In this document: positions 1-7,830 of the stretch, piece after piece
Layout: each line of letters starts with the position of its first letter
Position numbering within the stretch: the stretch's first letter is position 1
From: Burkholderiales bacterium
GTDB taxonomy: Bacteria > Pseudomonadota > Gammaproteobacteria > Burkholderiales > Thiobacillaceae
Direction of reading: 5' to 3'
Assembly (NCBI GenBank): GCA_005793645.1
Contig: SXRG01000025.1
Span: forward strand, 1-31,780
DNA: 31,780 nt
Position numbers and translations under genes: made by a program
The notes under the pieces: generated by a model
Told to the model about the DNA's origin: nothing
What the model saw: the letters and a program-made list of their open reading frames with translations, nothing else
Database searches by the model: none

Positions 1-2
1 AG

Positions 3-128
3 CAGCTCTTCCCCTTGGCGCTGCTCGTCACACCGAACATCCATGAGGCGCAGCAATTGTCCGGCATCGAGATCAAGACCCTCGCGGACGCGCGCCGCGC
101 CGCCAAAATCATCCACGGGTTCGGCTGC
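3..128 (+). CDS. thiD: ThiD fragment (hydroxymethylpyrimidine kinase), cut at both ends
   Basis: The plus-strand frame open from the window edge reads LFPLALLVTPNIHEAQQLSG and then a segment ending in AAKIIHGFG. This matches the mid-region of HMP/HMP-P kinase (ThiD, thiamine biosynthesis), where a leucine-rich strand precedes the conserved VTPN-x2-EA motif. The next expected block, the VKGGH strand, is absent: after about position 128 the frame runs through sequence that is clearly the antisense of argG. Only about 42 residues of a roughly 260-residue enzyme are present, with no start codon in view and no natural stop. The family call is fairly firm. Whether this is a real gene remnant or an assembly chimera is undecided. 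Confidence 0.6.
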
Positions 129-129
129 A

Positions 130-402
130 CAGGTATTCGCCCTCATACACTGTATTGGCGCGAAACATCGGGAACACAAAATCGCGCACAAATTCTTCAC
201 GCAGATCATCAATAAAGATCTGCTCTGACTTGATTCCAAACTTTAAAGCCTTGGCACGAGCCGGTTCCAGTTCCTCCCCCTGACCCAGGTCAGCGGTGAA
301 AGTCACCACCTCGCATTGGTAGGTATCCTGCAACCACTTGAGAATGACCGAGGTATCCAGACCACCCGAATAGGCAAGTACCACTTTTTTGATATCTGAC
401 AT
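130..402 (-). CDS. argG: Argininosuccinate synthase, N-terminal 91 residues only
   Basis: ArgG joins citrulline and aspartate using ATP, the penultimate step of arginine biosynthesis in the cytoplasm. The fragment starts MSDIKKVVLAYSGGLDTSV, with the PP-loop ATPase motif SGGLDTS near residues 12-18, and continues through TFTADLGQGEELEPA to MFRANTVYEGEYL. The family should then continue LLGTS or similar, but here the frame switches to CSRTRG and stops. Only about 90 of roughly 400 residues remain. The start at 402 is supported by a GAGA purine stretch just upstream and by the family's N-terminus; an in-frame upstream extension to 447 does not look like ArgG. It lies 22 bases downstream of the cytochrome gene and is the last gene of the argD-argF-cytochrome-argG run. 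The truncation coincides with the thiD fragment. Confidence 0.85.
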
Positions 403-424
403 ATTTGTTCTCGTATTTACAGCG

Positions 425-877
425 TTATTTGAGTCGATAGCCAGCATGGCAGGCCACGCAGGCGCCTGTCACCGACTCCAACGCATTGTAGGCGGCTGCA
501 CGGTCACCCTTGCGCGCAATCCCGGCAAACTCGCTAGCCGATGTATGCATACCGATGCCAATGGCCCGCATGCCATCTGGCATGAAACGTCCGGGGCCTT
601 TGCCCTGAGTACGGGCGGCATGTTTTCCCATCGAGCTGAGACCCATATCGGCTTCGGCCACATCGGCGGATTCTTTTAGTTTTCCGGCATTGAGCAGAAC
701 CAATACTTCGTTTAATGCTGCCAGGTGATGCACCATGTCTTCACGCATCAGGCTGCGTTGCAGTGTCGGCATCTCAACCTCCTGACGCGCGTCATGAGGG
801 GAAACGGGGCCGCTTGCAAAAACGGGGACCGTAAATCCTGCCAACAAAGTCACTATCGAGCAATAACGCCAATTCAT
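425..877 (-). CDS. Periplasmic cytochrome c'/c-556-type protein
   Basis: This 150-residue protein has a signal peptide at residues 1-22 (ending VFASG) and a single haem motif, CVACH, at 140-144, followed by AGYRLK. A haem site at the extreme C-terminus followed by a YR pair is the signature of the four-helix cytochrome c' family (Cytochrom_C_2), which binds NO in many bacteria. Met44 and Met48 in the first helix could supply a sixth ligand as in c-556, so a low-spin electron carrier is also possible. The gene lies 29 bases after argF and 22 bases before argG, so it is probably cotranscribed with arginine genes, which is unusual for a cytochrome. The family call is solid. The role is open: NO binding, electron transfer, or an unrelated function that shares transcription. 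Confidence 0.8.
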   Translation of the reverse strand: MNWRYCSIVTLLAGFTVPVFASGPVSPHDARQEVEMPTLQRSLMREDMVHHLAALNEVLVLLNAGKLKESADVAEADMGLSSMGKHAARTQGKGPGRFMPDGMRAIGIGMHTSASEFAGIARKGDRAAAYNALESVTGACVACHAGYRLK

Positions 878-906
878 CGATATCTCCTAAATAGTCTTCG
901 AAAAGT

Positions 907-1827
907 TTAATTCTCAATCCGCCCAAGCAGGAGGTATTCCATCAATGCCTTCTGCACATGCAGGCGGTTAGCCGCCTCTTCCCAGACCACCGACTGCGGG
1001 CCATCAATCACGGCGGCCTCAACCTCTTCACCCCGATGCGCCGGCAGACAATGCATGAATACAGCCTCTGCGCCAGCCACTACCATCATTTCTGGATCCA
1101 CACACCAATCGGCGAAGGCCTTTTTGCGAGCTTCGTTTTCGGCCTCGAAACCCATCGAAGTCCACACATCGGTGGTAACCAGATCGGCCCCGCGACACGC
1201 GTCCATCGGGTCGGCAAAAGATTCAAAATGATCCGTGCCAAACAACCCGGCGCGCTCCGGCTCCACCTCGTAGCCCGGCGGGGTCGAAACATGAACATTG
1301 AAGTCGAGGATCTCGGCAGCCTGTAGCCAGGTATTGCACATATTGTTGGAGTCACCGATCCAGGCCACGGTCTTGCCCTGAATGGGGCCGCGCTGCTCAA
1401 TGTAGGTATAGATATCGGCGAGGATCTGACAGGGGTGATACTCGTTGGTCAGGCCATTGATGACCGGCACGCGCGAGTGAGCCGCAAAGCGCTCGATGAT
1501 CTCCTGCTCGAAGGTGCGGATCATCACAATATCCACCATGCGCGAGATTACCTCAGCCGCATCCTCGACCGGCTCACCACGGCCCAATTGGGTATCACGT
1601 GTGTTGAGGTAGATTGCCGAACCACCCAACTGGTGCATACCGGCCTCGAAAGACAGGCGTGTGCGGGTAGAACTCTTCTCGAAAATCATCGCTAGTGTTC
1701 GATCAGCCAGCGGATGATAGGGTTCATAACGCTTAAAACGATCCTTGATCACGCGGGTACGATCGAACAAGTAATCCAGTTCGACGCGGGATAGATCCTT
1801 AAATTGCAGTAAATGGCGCAGTTCCAT
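907..1827 (-). CDS. argF: Ornithine carbamoyltransferase
   Basis: ArgF makes citrulline from ornithine and carbamoyl phosphate in the cytoplasm. At 306 residues it is full length. The carbamoyl-phosphate loop STRTR is at 53-57, HPCQ at 131-134, the ornithine-binding loop DVWTSMGFE near 220-228, and HCLPAHRGEE begins at 259. All expected catalytic residues are visible, so it should be active. The gene follows argD after 29 bases and precedes the cytochrome gene by 29 bases, consistent with one arg transcript. The biosynthetic rather than catabolic role is inferred from the argD and argG neighbours; no arcA or arcC is present. Confidence 0.96.
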   Translation of the reverse strand: MELRHLLQFKDLSRVELDYLFDRTRVIKDRFKRYEPYHPLADRTLAMIFEKSSTRTRLSFEAGMHQLGGSAIYLNTRDTQLGRGEPVEDAAEVISRMVDIVMIRTFEQEIIERFAAHSRVPVINGLTNEYHPCQILADIYTYIEQRGPIQGKTVAWIGDSNNMCNTWLQAAEILDFNVHVSTPPGYEVEPERAGLFGTDHFESFADPMDACRGADLVTTDVWTSMGFEAENEARKKAFADWCVDPEMMVVAGAEAVFMHCLPAHRGEEVEAAVIDGPQSVVWEEAANRLHVQKALMEYLLLGRIEN

Positions 1828-1856
1828 GCTAGCAACCTTACTCGTAAAGGAATGTT

Positions 1857-3032
1857 TTACGCGAGAAAGGCGCGAACCAAACGCGCTAACCGCTCAACCA
1901 GGAGATCAGCCTCGGCGTCGGACAGGATGAGCGGCGGCAGCAGGCGGATGACGCTGTCAGCGGTGACATTGATGATGAGCTGTTCTTGGTCACGGGCGAT
2001 GGCCACCAACTCGGCACAAGGATGCTCTAACTCGATGCCAATCATCAAACCTTGACCCCGGATGTTGCGAATACCCGCCACACCTTGCAACGCCACCTGC
2101 ATTCCGCCCTTGATGCGCTCGCCTAGCGCTGTGGCGCGCGCCAGCAGTTGCCCGTCAGTTATCACCGCCAGCGTAGTCAACGCCGCGCGACAGGCCAGCG
2201 GGTTTCCGCCAAAGGTCGTGCCGTGCTTGCCTGCCGTGAACACCTCGGCCGCCACGCCACGCGCCAGCGATGCGCCTATCGGAACGCCAGAGCCCAGGCC
2301 CTTGGCCAAGGACAGAACATCCGGCCGAATGTCACTGTACTGGAAGGCAAACCATTGACCGGTGCGGCCAATGCCGGTCTGTACCTCGTCAAGCATCAGC
2401 AACCAGCCATGCTGATCGCAAATGCGGCGCAATTCGCGCAGATAGCTCGGCTTTGGGATGTGCACGCCGCCCTCACCCTGAATCGGTTCAACCAGGATGG
2501 CGACCACCGATTTATTGTGGGCGGCAACCTGTTCAACCGCCTCAACATCGTCAAAGGGTACGCGCAAAAAGCCTTGCACCAAGGGTTCAAACCCGGCCTG
2601 CACCTTGCGGTTTCCAGTCGCCGTCAGTGTCGCCAACGTGCGGCCATGGAACGATTTTTCCATCACGATGATATGCGGCGAATCAATGCCCTTGTTGTGA
2701 CCGTAAAGCCGCGCCAGCTTGATCGCAGCCTCGTTCGCCTCTGCGCCCGAATTACAAAAGAAAGCGCGATCCATGCCAGCCAAGGCGCATAAGCGATCCG
2801 CCAGTTCGGATTGCTCCCGGATCTCGTACAGGTTGGAGGTGTGGATCAGACGCCCAGCCTGCTCGCACAGGGCACGCGTCAACTGGGGATGGGCATGACC
2901 CAAACCGTTTACGGCAATACCGGCCAGCGCATCCAGATAGCGCTGCCCATCTTCGGCAACCAGCCAAGCACCTTCACCATGGGTAAATGCAATCGGCTGG
3001 CGTGCGTAAGTCTGCATGAGATGGTCTGACAT
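1857..3032 (-). CDS. argD: Acetylornithine aminotransferase
   Basis: ArgD is a PLP-dependent class-III aminotransferase that transfers an amino group from glutamate to N-acetylglutamate semialdehyde; many homologues also serve as the lysine-pathway DapC. The 391-residue protein shows the cofactor region NSGAEANEAAIK, the LDEVQTGIGRTG block and the Schiff-base lysine in SLAKGLGSGVPIGA (Lys244 from this start). The start MSDHLMQTY at 3032 is preferred because an AAGG/AGAAG stretch precedes it. An in-frame start 18 bases upstream at 3050 has only a GGGG run before it. It is the first gene of the minus-strand arginine run, with the large noncoding region 3033-3359 upstream of it. Confidence 0.95.
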   Translation of the reverse strand: MSDHLMQTYARQPIAFTHGEGAWLVAEDGQRYLDALAGIAVNGLGHAHPQLTRALCEQAGRLIHTSNLYEIREQSELADRLCALAGMDRAFFCNSGAEANEAAIKLARLYGHNKGIDSPHIIVMEKSFHGRTLATLTATGNRKVQAGFEPLVQGFLRVPFDDVEAVEQVAAHNKSVVAILVEPIQGEGGVHIPKPSYLRELRRICDQHGWLLMLDEVQTGIGRTGQWFAFQYSDIRPDVLSLAKGLGSGVPIGASLARGVAAEVFTAGKHGTTFGGNPLACRAALTTLAVITDGQLLARATALGERIKGGMQVALQGVAGIRNIRGQGLMIGIELEHPCAELVAIARDQEQLIINVTADSVIRLLPPLILSDAEADLLVERLARLVRAFLA

Positions 3033-3089
3033 AATGCTTCTAACCTTCATACCCCGAAAAACAGGGTTTTTTGTGAATGTTTAACTATA

Positions 3090-3103
3090 CCATTGATCAA
3101 TGG
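3090..3103. promoter_or_regulatory. Perfect 14-base palindrome upstream of argD
   Basis: CCATTGATCAATGG is a perfect palindrome 58 bases upstream of the argD start. On the minus strand it is immediately followed by TATAGT, a fair -10 hexamer. It would therefore sit in the promoter spacer, a typical repressor position. It is not a clear ArgR box, although a half-site-like TGTGAATG lies nearby at about 3072-3079. Its regulatory role is inference. Confidence 0.35.
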
Positions 3104-3151
3104 GGGTAAATAAACCTCACCTTCAAACAACAGAAACTTGGCCACTGCCAT

Positions 3152-3176
3152 GTTATCCACGAATCCTGTGGATAAC
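3152..3176. repeat. Inverted pair of DnaA-box-like 9-mers
   Basis: GTTATCCAC (3152-3160) and GTGGATAAC (3168-3176) form perfect 9-base inverted arms around a 7-base spacer. Read on the minus strand, 3167-3175 gives TTATCCACA, the consensus DnaA box. The plus-strand copy, TTATCCACG, differs at the last base. No T-run follows, so it is not a good intrinsic terminator. Two boxes alone do not make an origin; a DnaA-titration or DnaA-regulated promoter site is possible, and so is chance. Confidence 0.45.
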
Positions 3177-3359
3177 TCTGTGCAATTACCGCACGGAACT
3201 CACAAAAATGGCATCAATGCTGGGCTCTTTCAGCGCTGCCCTGTTTTTAATCAAATCACGGATGCCGTTAAAAATCAATAGGTTATATTATATCCATTAA
3301 AAAACATGGGATTAGCATCGCCTTTGTGTCACTACAGTACATATGATGCATAAAACAGC

Positions 3360-5726
3360 TCACGCCATCCCAATACAATCATTTTTATGATCCCGTTGAC
3401 AGCCGGATGAATGCCAATAACGACGCCGCTCATCGCGCCACAAACGGACAAAACTTCCCTCCGGCAAGAAGTCCAGACGAATCGCGCCTACCTGATCGGT
3501 CCGCCAGATCCGGCTACCAACATCACGATATCGGCCCAATGCCTCTGAATGCGGGTGGCCGAAGGCGTTGTTGCGACCCACCGAAAGGATGGCCTGAGAC
3601 GGGCGTACAGCCGCAATCCACCGCTCGGACGAGGAAGAGCGACTGCCATGATGTGCAACCAACAAGGCTGTACTGGGCAAATGTTCGCGCCGATTTTCTA
3701 GCATTTCCAGTTCACCCAGGCGTTCAATATCAGCCACCAGCAAGACACTACCCCAAGCCGACTCGGCCTTAACCACACAACTTCGATCGTTATTAGAGAA
3801 GTAGGGATTGTCAGCCCAATGCATCGGCGGGTGAAGAACCTCAAAGCGGACACTATCCCATTGCCATGTCTGCCCGGCCACACAGCGCACCTGACGTGAT
3901 CCAGCCTGGGGCTGCCCATACAGTGACCATACCGGCCGGAAAGAGGCCTCGATGCTTGCCGCACCACCACTGTGATCCGAATCCGCATGCGAAACGATTA
4001 GACCATCCAGTCGTCGAACCCCCATCGCCCAGAGGCGCGGCGCAACGATCCTCTGTCCTGCATCGCTACTTTCAAAGGCCGGCCCCGTATCAAACAGCAG
4101 CGTGTGCCGCGCCGTCGAGACCACCACTGCCAGTCCCTGCCCTACATCCAGGGTATCAACCCGCAATACCCCATTGGCCGGACGGTCATCCGTGGGCCAG
4201 AGTAACGGTAGCAACAGAACCAAGCCCAGAAAACGGCGCGGAAACGCCCCTGGCAGTATCAGATATATCAACCCAATCGCCGCCAGAAACAGGGCCTGGC
4301 CACCGGCCTCTCCGACATGCCAAACCGGTTGTGGCCAGGCTGCCAAGATCTCTAAACCCCACATCACGGCCGCAATCACGCTATGCGTCAGCGTTGCCAG
4401 CCCGTCCCAGGGTAGCAATGCCGAAAGCATCGCCAGCGGAACAACCAAAAAGCTAATCACCGGGATAGCGAAGGTGTTGGCCAACGGGGAGACCAGAGAA
4501 AACTCGTGAAACAGCATCAAAAGCAACGGCAACAAGGCCAAACTGGCCACCCACTGGGTCAAGGCCCAGGACCGCCAAAAACGCGGTGGACGCAGGCGTC
4601 CCGCACCGGCATAAAAAAGCGCCGCCACAGCCATGAATGAGAGCCAGAAACCAGCCGAAAGGGCCGCCCAAGGGTCAATCAAGACAACAATGGCCAACGC
4701 AGCCGCCAGAACACGCGAAGGCGAATGCGCCATACTCAACCAAACGCCGATTACCATAACCGCAATCATGTAAAGCGTACGCTGTGCCGGGATACCAAAC
4801 CCGGACAACAGGGTATAGGCCATCGCCAGCAGCAAGCCTGCGATGGCCGCCGCCTTGACGGCCGGCACGCGCAACATCAGCCAGGTAACCTGCCGCCAGA
4901 TGGCGTACACCAATGCATAAATGAGTCCGGACAGCAGCGTGATATGCAGGCCAGAGATACTCATCAGATGGGTTACCCCGGTCATCCGGAACAATCGCCA
5001 CTGCGCATCGGAGATTGCGTTCTGATCGCCTACCGCCAGTGCGATGGCAACCCCGGCATACGGCATCGCCCTGCCTTCTGCATCCGTCAAGCGCTTCAGC
5101 ATTCCCTCGCGCAAGCGGTGACGAAGTGCATCAACATAAGCACGCAAATCTGAGGGACAGTTATTAAAAAATTCTATCGGCCCGGTCGCCGTCGCAAATC
5201 CACGGATACCCCGCTCAAACAACCAACCCTCTATATCCGCGACCCCGGGATTCTGGCTGGCATGCGGGGGGCGGACGCGCAAATCGAGACGCAAACAATC
5301 ACCTCCCCTAGGTGGCGTCGCTAACCACTTGCTTGCAGACATAACTTGCAGGCGTTGCGGCAAAACCCCATTCTCATCCTGCACAACACGCAAGACAAAG
5401 CGCCAACCATAGGCCGTTGCCTGAGGCAGCCCCTCAACGAGGCCAGTGGCCGGGGTACTGAGCCCATCCCAGAGGGGATCAACGCGATCCGCCAGGCGCA
5501 GGTCCGCACGCCAGGCCGCGTAATAAAAACCGGTTGCGAGGGCAATGAGTCCCAAACCACCCCAGCGGAGCACAGCCCAATAACCAGTAGATGGCCAGAG
5601 CCTCAAGCCGTAATGCCAAGCCAGAAGCGCCAGCGGGGCCCACCACAACGGGGCGAAGAACGGCAAAACGGCCTGCGTCTGTAGCCATGCCGCACCCACC
5701 GTGAAACAGATAATTAGCCAACGCAT
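3360..5726 (-). CDS. comEC: ComEC/Rec2 DNA-uptake channel protein
   Basis: ComEC is the inner-membrane channel that carries single-stranded DNA into the cytoplasm during natural transformation. The 788-residue protein has hydrophobic N-terminal segments, a soluble DUF4131-like region, the Competence core with the conserved THLMSISGLHITLLSG block, many membrane helices, and a C-terminal metallo-beta-lactamase-like domain. That domain shows TLDVGQG, LLFDTGP, the metal motif SHADSDHSGG and LVAHHGSRSS, so the nuclease-like site appears intact. I chose the start MRWLIICF at 5726 because GCAGG precedes it. The longer in-frame start at 5798 would overlap the divergent DUF2062 gene. No other competence gene is in the window. 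Confidence 0.93.
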   Translation of the reverse strand: MRWLIICFTVGAAWLQTQAVLPFFAPLWWAPLALLAWHYGLRLWPSTGYWAVLRWGGLGLIALATGFYYAAWRADLRLADRVDPLWDGLSTPATGLVEGLPQATAYGWRFVLRVVQDENGVLPQRLQVMSASKWLATPPRGGDCLRLDLRVRPPHASQNPGVADIEGWLFERGIRGFATATGPIEFFNNCPSDLRAYVDALRHRLREGMLKRLTDAEGRAMPYAGVAIALAVGDQNAISDAQWRLFRMTGVTHLMSISGLHITLLSGLIYALVYAIWRQVTWLMLRVPAVKAAAIAGLLLAMAYTLLSGFGIPAQRTLYMIAVMVIGVWLSMAHSPSRVLAAALAIVVLIDPWAALSAGFWLSFMAVAALFYAGAGRLRPPRFWRSWALTQWVASLALLPLLLMLFHEFSLVSPLANTFAIPVISFLVVPLAMLSALLPWDGLATLTHSVIAAVMWGLEILAAWPQPVWHVGEAGGQALFLAAIGLIYLILPGAFPRRFLGLVLLLPLLWPTDDRPANGVLRVDTLDVGQGLAVVVSTARHTLLFDTGPAFESSDAGQRIVAPRLWAMGVRRLDGLIVSHADSDHSGGAASIEASFRPVWSLYGQPQAGSRQVRCVAGQTWQWDSVRFEVLHPPMHWADNPYFSNNDRSCVVKAESAWGSVLLVADIERLGELEMLENRREHLPSTALLVAHHGSRSSSSERWIAAVRPSQAILSVGRNNAFGHPHSEALGRYRDVGSRIWRTDQVGAIRLDFLPEGSFVRLWRDERRRYWHSSGCQRDHKNDCIGMA

Positions 5727-5787
5727 CGGCGAGCCTGCCCAAAAGTTCGGACTACAATGCACCACAAGGTCACCATAGTCCACCACC

Positions 5788-6336
5788 ATGCCACGCAAGC
5801 ATTTCCGTAAATATCTCCCCGATCACGCCACAATTCGCGATCACCGCCATCTACGCTGGGCCGGATCGTGGTTGAAGCAACCCAACCTTTGGCACCTGAA
5901 TCGTGCTTCGGTAGCCGGAGGCGTCGCAGTCGGCATGATCGGCGCTCTGGTTCCTGGCCCGGTTCAGATGCTTTCCGCTGCGTTCCTTGCCCTCATTTTT
6001 CGTGTCAACCTGCCGGTCGCCGTAGCCACTACCCTACTCTCCAACCCATTAACATGGCCCTTCATTATCATCACTGCACTCTTCATCGGAGAGTTCTTGC
6101 TCGGCACAGAGGCCACCACCCCGTCAATAAACATGGAATTTAACTGGAGCGACTGGAGCACCTTCCTGCCTGAATTCTGGCACTGGTTGCTAAGTCTGGG
6201 GGAGACCTTTTTACTCGGCGAGATCATCCTCGCCGGGATTCTCGCCGTCCTTGGCTATGTAGCAGTCCGCATCGGCTGGCGTCTCTACCTGCTGGCCTAC
6301 CTCAAGCGCCGCCGCCTACGGAACAAGGATCATTAA
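5788..6336 (+). CDS. DUF2062 family inner-membrane protein
   Basis: This 182-residue protein matches DUF2062 through the pattern LNRASVAGGVAVGMIG, the GPVQML turn, RVNLPVAVA and SNPLTWPF. It has about three membrane segments, near residues 43-85, 88-105 and 143-172, and ends in a very basic tail (LKRRRLRNKDH). The function of the family is not established. Members are often found beside comEC and lolCD-type genes in proteobacteria, as here. It is divergent from comEC across 61 bases, and its stop codon directly abuts the stop of convergent soxA, leaving no room for a terminator between them. Confidence 0.85.
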   Translation: MPRKHFRKYLPDHATIRDHRHLRWAGSWLKQPNLWHLNRASVAGGVAVGMIGALVPGPVQMLSAAFLALIFRVNLPVAVATTLLSNPLTWPFIIITALFIGEFLLGTEATTPSINMEFNWSDWSTFLPEFWHWLLSLGETFLLGEIILAGILAVLGYVAVRIGWRLYLLAYLKRRRLRNKDH

Positions 6337-7221
6337 TCAAGGTCTCTCGGAAGGCACGCTGACCGGGTAACCATTGGTCAGCGCCGTGAGAAAAACCTCC
6401 AAGTCGTTATAAGCCTGGCTACCCGGCTTAAGGGCGTTAAATCCTAAGTCCAAGCTACACTGTGCAAAGCGCACTTGCAGGGAAGTAATGCCAAAACGGT
6501 CGCGATAGACCGGATAATGAGCCACATCTCCATATGGCGAGGTTACTACCGTGGCACGCAAGGACTGGCCAATACGACCCACATGGCAGGAGGCACAAGA
6601 CATGTTGTTGCGGCCGACCTTCTGGTGAAAAAGACGCTCGCCTCGCCGCCAGGATTCGCGCAAGGGGCCTGAACTCACATCAATTTTAATGGGCATACCC
6701 AAGCTATGAGATGCCACATAAATAGATACGGCACTGTTGTCATAACTACCGTTTTGTAAGACTTCACCTTCCAATTTAGCGCAATGCTCAATCACCTCTT
6801 CCAGCCCGACCACCCGACCAAGATCTGTGCGAAAAGCTGGATAATGGGTCCGCAAGCCGCGCAGGCTCGTCTCGTATGGCCCGTTAAAGCGATACATGAC
6901 CAGGCAATTCTTGAAGGTTCCCGAGCGGTTCAACTTGTTAAATAAGGTCAGCCCGCGATCCAGCGCCAGATGTCCGGCATGCATTTCCTTGTTGAATGGA
7001 TAATCGAGGTGCTTCCAGTTCAGTTTCCAACTCTGATCTGGGCTTCCGGCCAGGCGCATGTCCAGGTTCTTCGGGTCTTTCCAGTAACGATAGGTCCCTG
7101 TCAGATGATCATCGCCAGAAACATGCGGCAGAAAAGGCTCTGCCGATGTGTATTCCTTGTGTGGTTCATCCGCCCAGGCTGGCAGCAAAAACAGGGCCAG
7201 CATGATAATCAGGATACGCAT
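6337..7221 (-). CDS. soxA: SoxA, haem subunit of the SoxAX L-cysteine S-thiosulfotransferase
   Basis: SoxA with SoxX attaches thiosulfate to the carrier SoxYZ in the periplasm, the entry step of the Sox pathway. The 294-residue protein has a signal peptide (residues 1-17, ending PAWADE), one haem motif CASCH at 209-213, the AHYPVYR block, and VRFAQC with Cys255, the position of the persulfidated haem ligand in SoxA. It ends with the NGYPVSVPSERP tail typical of the family. Only one CxxCH is present; Cys106 and Cys147 occupy the region of the missing first haem and probably form a disulfide, so this is the monohaem type. Start is supported by GGAG six bases upstream. It follows soxX by three bases. 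TsdA-type thiosulfate dehydrogenase is less likely because TsdA carries two CxxCH motifs. Confidence 0.9.
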   Translation of the reverse strand: MRILIIMLALFLLPAWADEPHKEYTSAEPFLPHVSGDDHLTGTYRYWKDPKNLDMRLAGSPDQSWKLNWKHLDYPFNKEMHAGHLALDRGLTLFNKLNRSGTFKNCLVMYRFNGPYETSLRGLRTHYPAFRTDLGRVVGLEEVIEHCAKLEGEVLQNGSYDNSAVSIYVASHSLGMPIKIDVSSGPLRESWRRGERLFHQKVGRNNMSCASCHVGRIGQSLRATVVTSPYGDVAHYPVYRDRFGITSLQVRFAQCSLDLGFNALKPGSQAYNDLEVFLTALTNGYPVSVPSERP

Positions 7222-7224
7222 GGC

Positions 7225-7752
7225 TCACTCCAGACTTTGTAGGTAGGCCACGAGATCACGAATCTCTTGGTCAGACAGGATGCCCAAAGGGCCAAAAGGG
7301 GGCATTACAGCGCGCGGCGCGGTAATGCGCACATCAAAGATTTGCTGATAGAGATTCGCATCCGTGTGGCGACGCTGCTTGTAATGATGGAGTGAAGCCC
7401 CAAAGGTACCCGGCCACTCCTCACCGGGGATTTCATGGCAGGTCACGCAATTACCGCGCCAAGGGTCCATTGCGATAACCCGTCCGCGCGCCGCATCGCC
7501 CCGCAACGGGGCCACATAATGAGCCATCTGTGGACTTGGGATAGTCCGCGTCTCATCTTTGCAGAGGGTTGGCCACTGCGAAAAATCTATAAAGTGAGGA
7601 ACCCAGTGCAACTGACCACTGTCGACAACCACCTTCGGTGCCAGAGTTTTGATCGATCTCATTGGATCCACCATCTCTTCCCTGTCCTGTGAGTAGCCAA
7701 GGGGGCTCCCACATATCCACACCACTAAAACGCTCCACCATAGCCTGTGCAT
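7225..7752 (-). CDS. soxX: SoxX, monohaem cytochrome subunit of SoxAX
   Basis: SoxX accepts electrons from the SoxA active site. The 175-residue protein has a signal peptide (about residues 1-21), the haem motif CVTCH at 102-106 and the axial-ligand region VMPPFGPLGILS with Met150. It ends with a DLVAYLQSL helix. An insertion-like region of about 60 residues before the haem domain is common in SoxX. A GGAG ribosome-binding site lies eight bases before the start. It is the first gene of a two-gene soxX-soxA unit, with a dyad at 7769-7788 just upstream. lolD lies 78 bases further upstream on the same strand. Confidence 0.9.
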   Translation of the reverse strand: MHRLWWSVLVVWICGSPLGYSQDREEMVDPMRSIKTLAPKVVVDSGQLHWVPHFIDFSQWPTLCKDETRTIPSPQMAHYVAPLRGDAARGRVIAMDPWRGNCVTCHEIPGEEWPGTFGASLHHYKQRRHTDANLYQQIFDVRITAPRAVMPPFGPLGILSDQEIRDLVAYLQSLE

Positions 7753-7768
7753 ACACCATTCTCCATCT

Positions 7769-7788
7769 ATTATTCGGATATCAATAAT
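7769..7788. promoter_or_regulatory. Candidate operator dyad upstream of soxXA
   Basis: ATTATT and AATAAT form perfect 6-base inverted arms around 8 bases that themselves contain GATATC. The dyad starts 17 bases upstream of the soxX start codon and overlaps the most AT-rich, promoter-like sequence in the gap. ArsR-family sulfur-responsive repressors (SoxR, SqrR, BigR) use AT-rich dyads with similar spacing, so a repressor site is plausible but unproven. Confidence 0.4.
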
Positions 7789-7830
7789 CCTCTTTATTGG
7801 AACGAGTCTAACACCACAACCGAGCGGTCG

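Larger units (their letters stand above)
3033..3359. other. Intergenic region between argD and comEC
   Basis: This is the only stretch above 300 bases without a convincing gene. It is AT-richer than its surroundings. It holds a 14-base perfect palindrome (3090-3103), an inverted pair of DnaA-box-like sequences (3152-3176) and, on the minus strand, a perfect TATAAT hexamer (3287-3292) without a good -35 partner. A second minus-strand -10-like hexamer, TATAGT, lies beside the palindrome at 3084-3089. argD is presumably transcribed from here. A 66-codon open frame at 3100-3300 on the plus strand has no ribosome-binding site or protein-like character, so I do not call it. Confidence 0.6.

Noticed and set aside
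2148..2792. Plus-strand open frame of 214 codons opposite argD
   Set aside because: It is antisense to a well-supported ArgD coding region, has low-complexity Arg/Gln/His-rich content and no ribosome-binding site.
3221..3246. GC-arm hairpin followed by TGTTTTT, terminator-like on the plus strand
   Set aside because: The stem is only GGGC/GCCC with a long loop, and no plus-strand gene precedes it.
3100..3300. 66-codon open frame in the argD-comEC gap
   Set aside because: No ribosome-binding site and no recognisable domain, and it covers the DnaA-box dyad.
6337..7221. TsdA-type thiosulfate dehydrogenase
   Set aside because: Only one CxxCH motif, adjacency to a convincing soxX, and a SoxA-type cysteine block and C-terminal tail favour SoxA.
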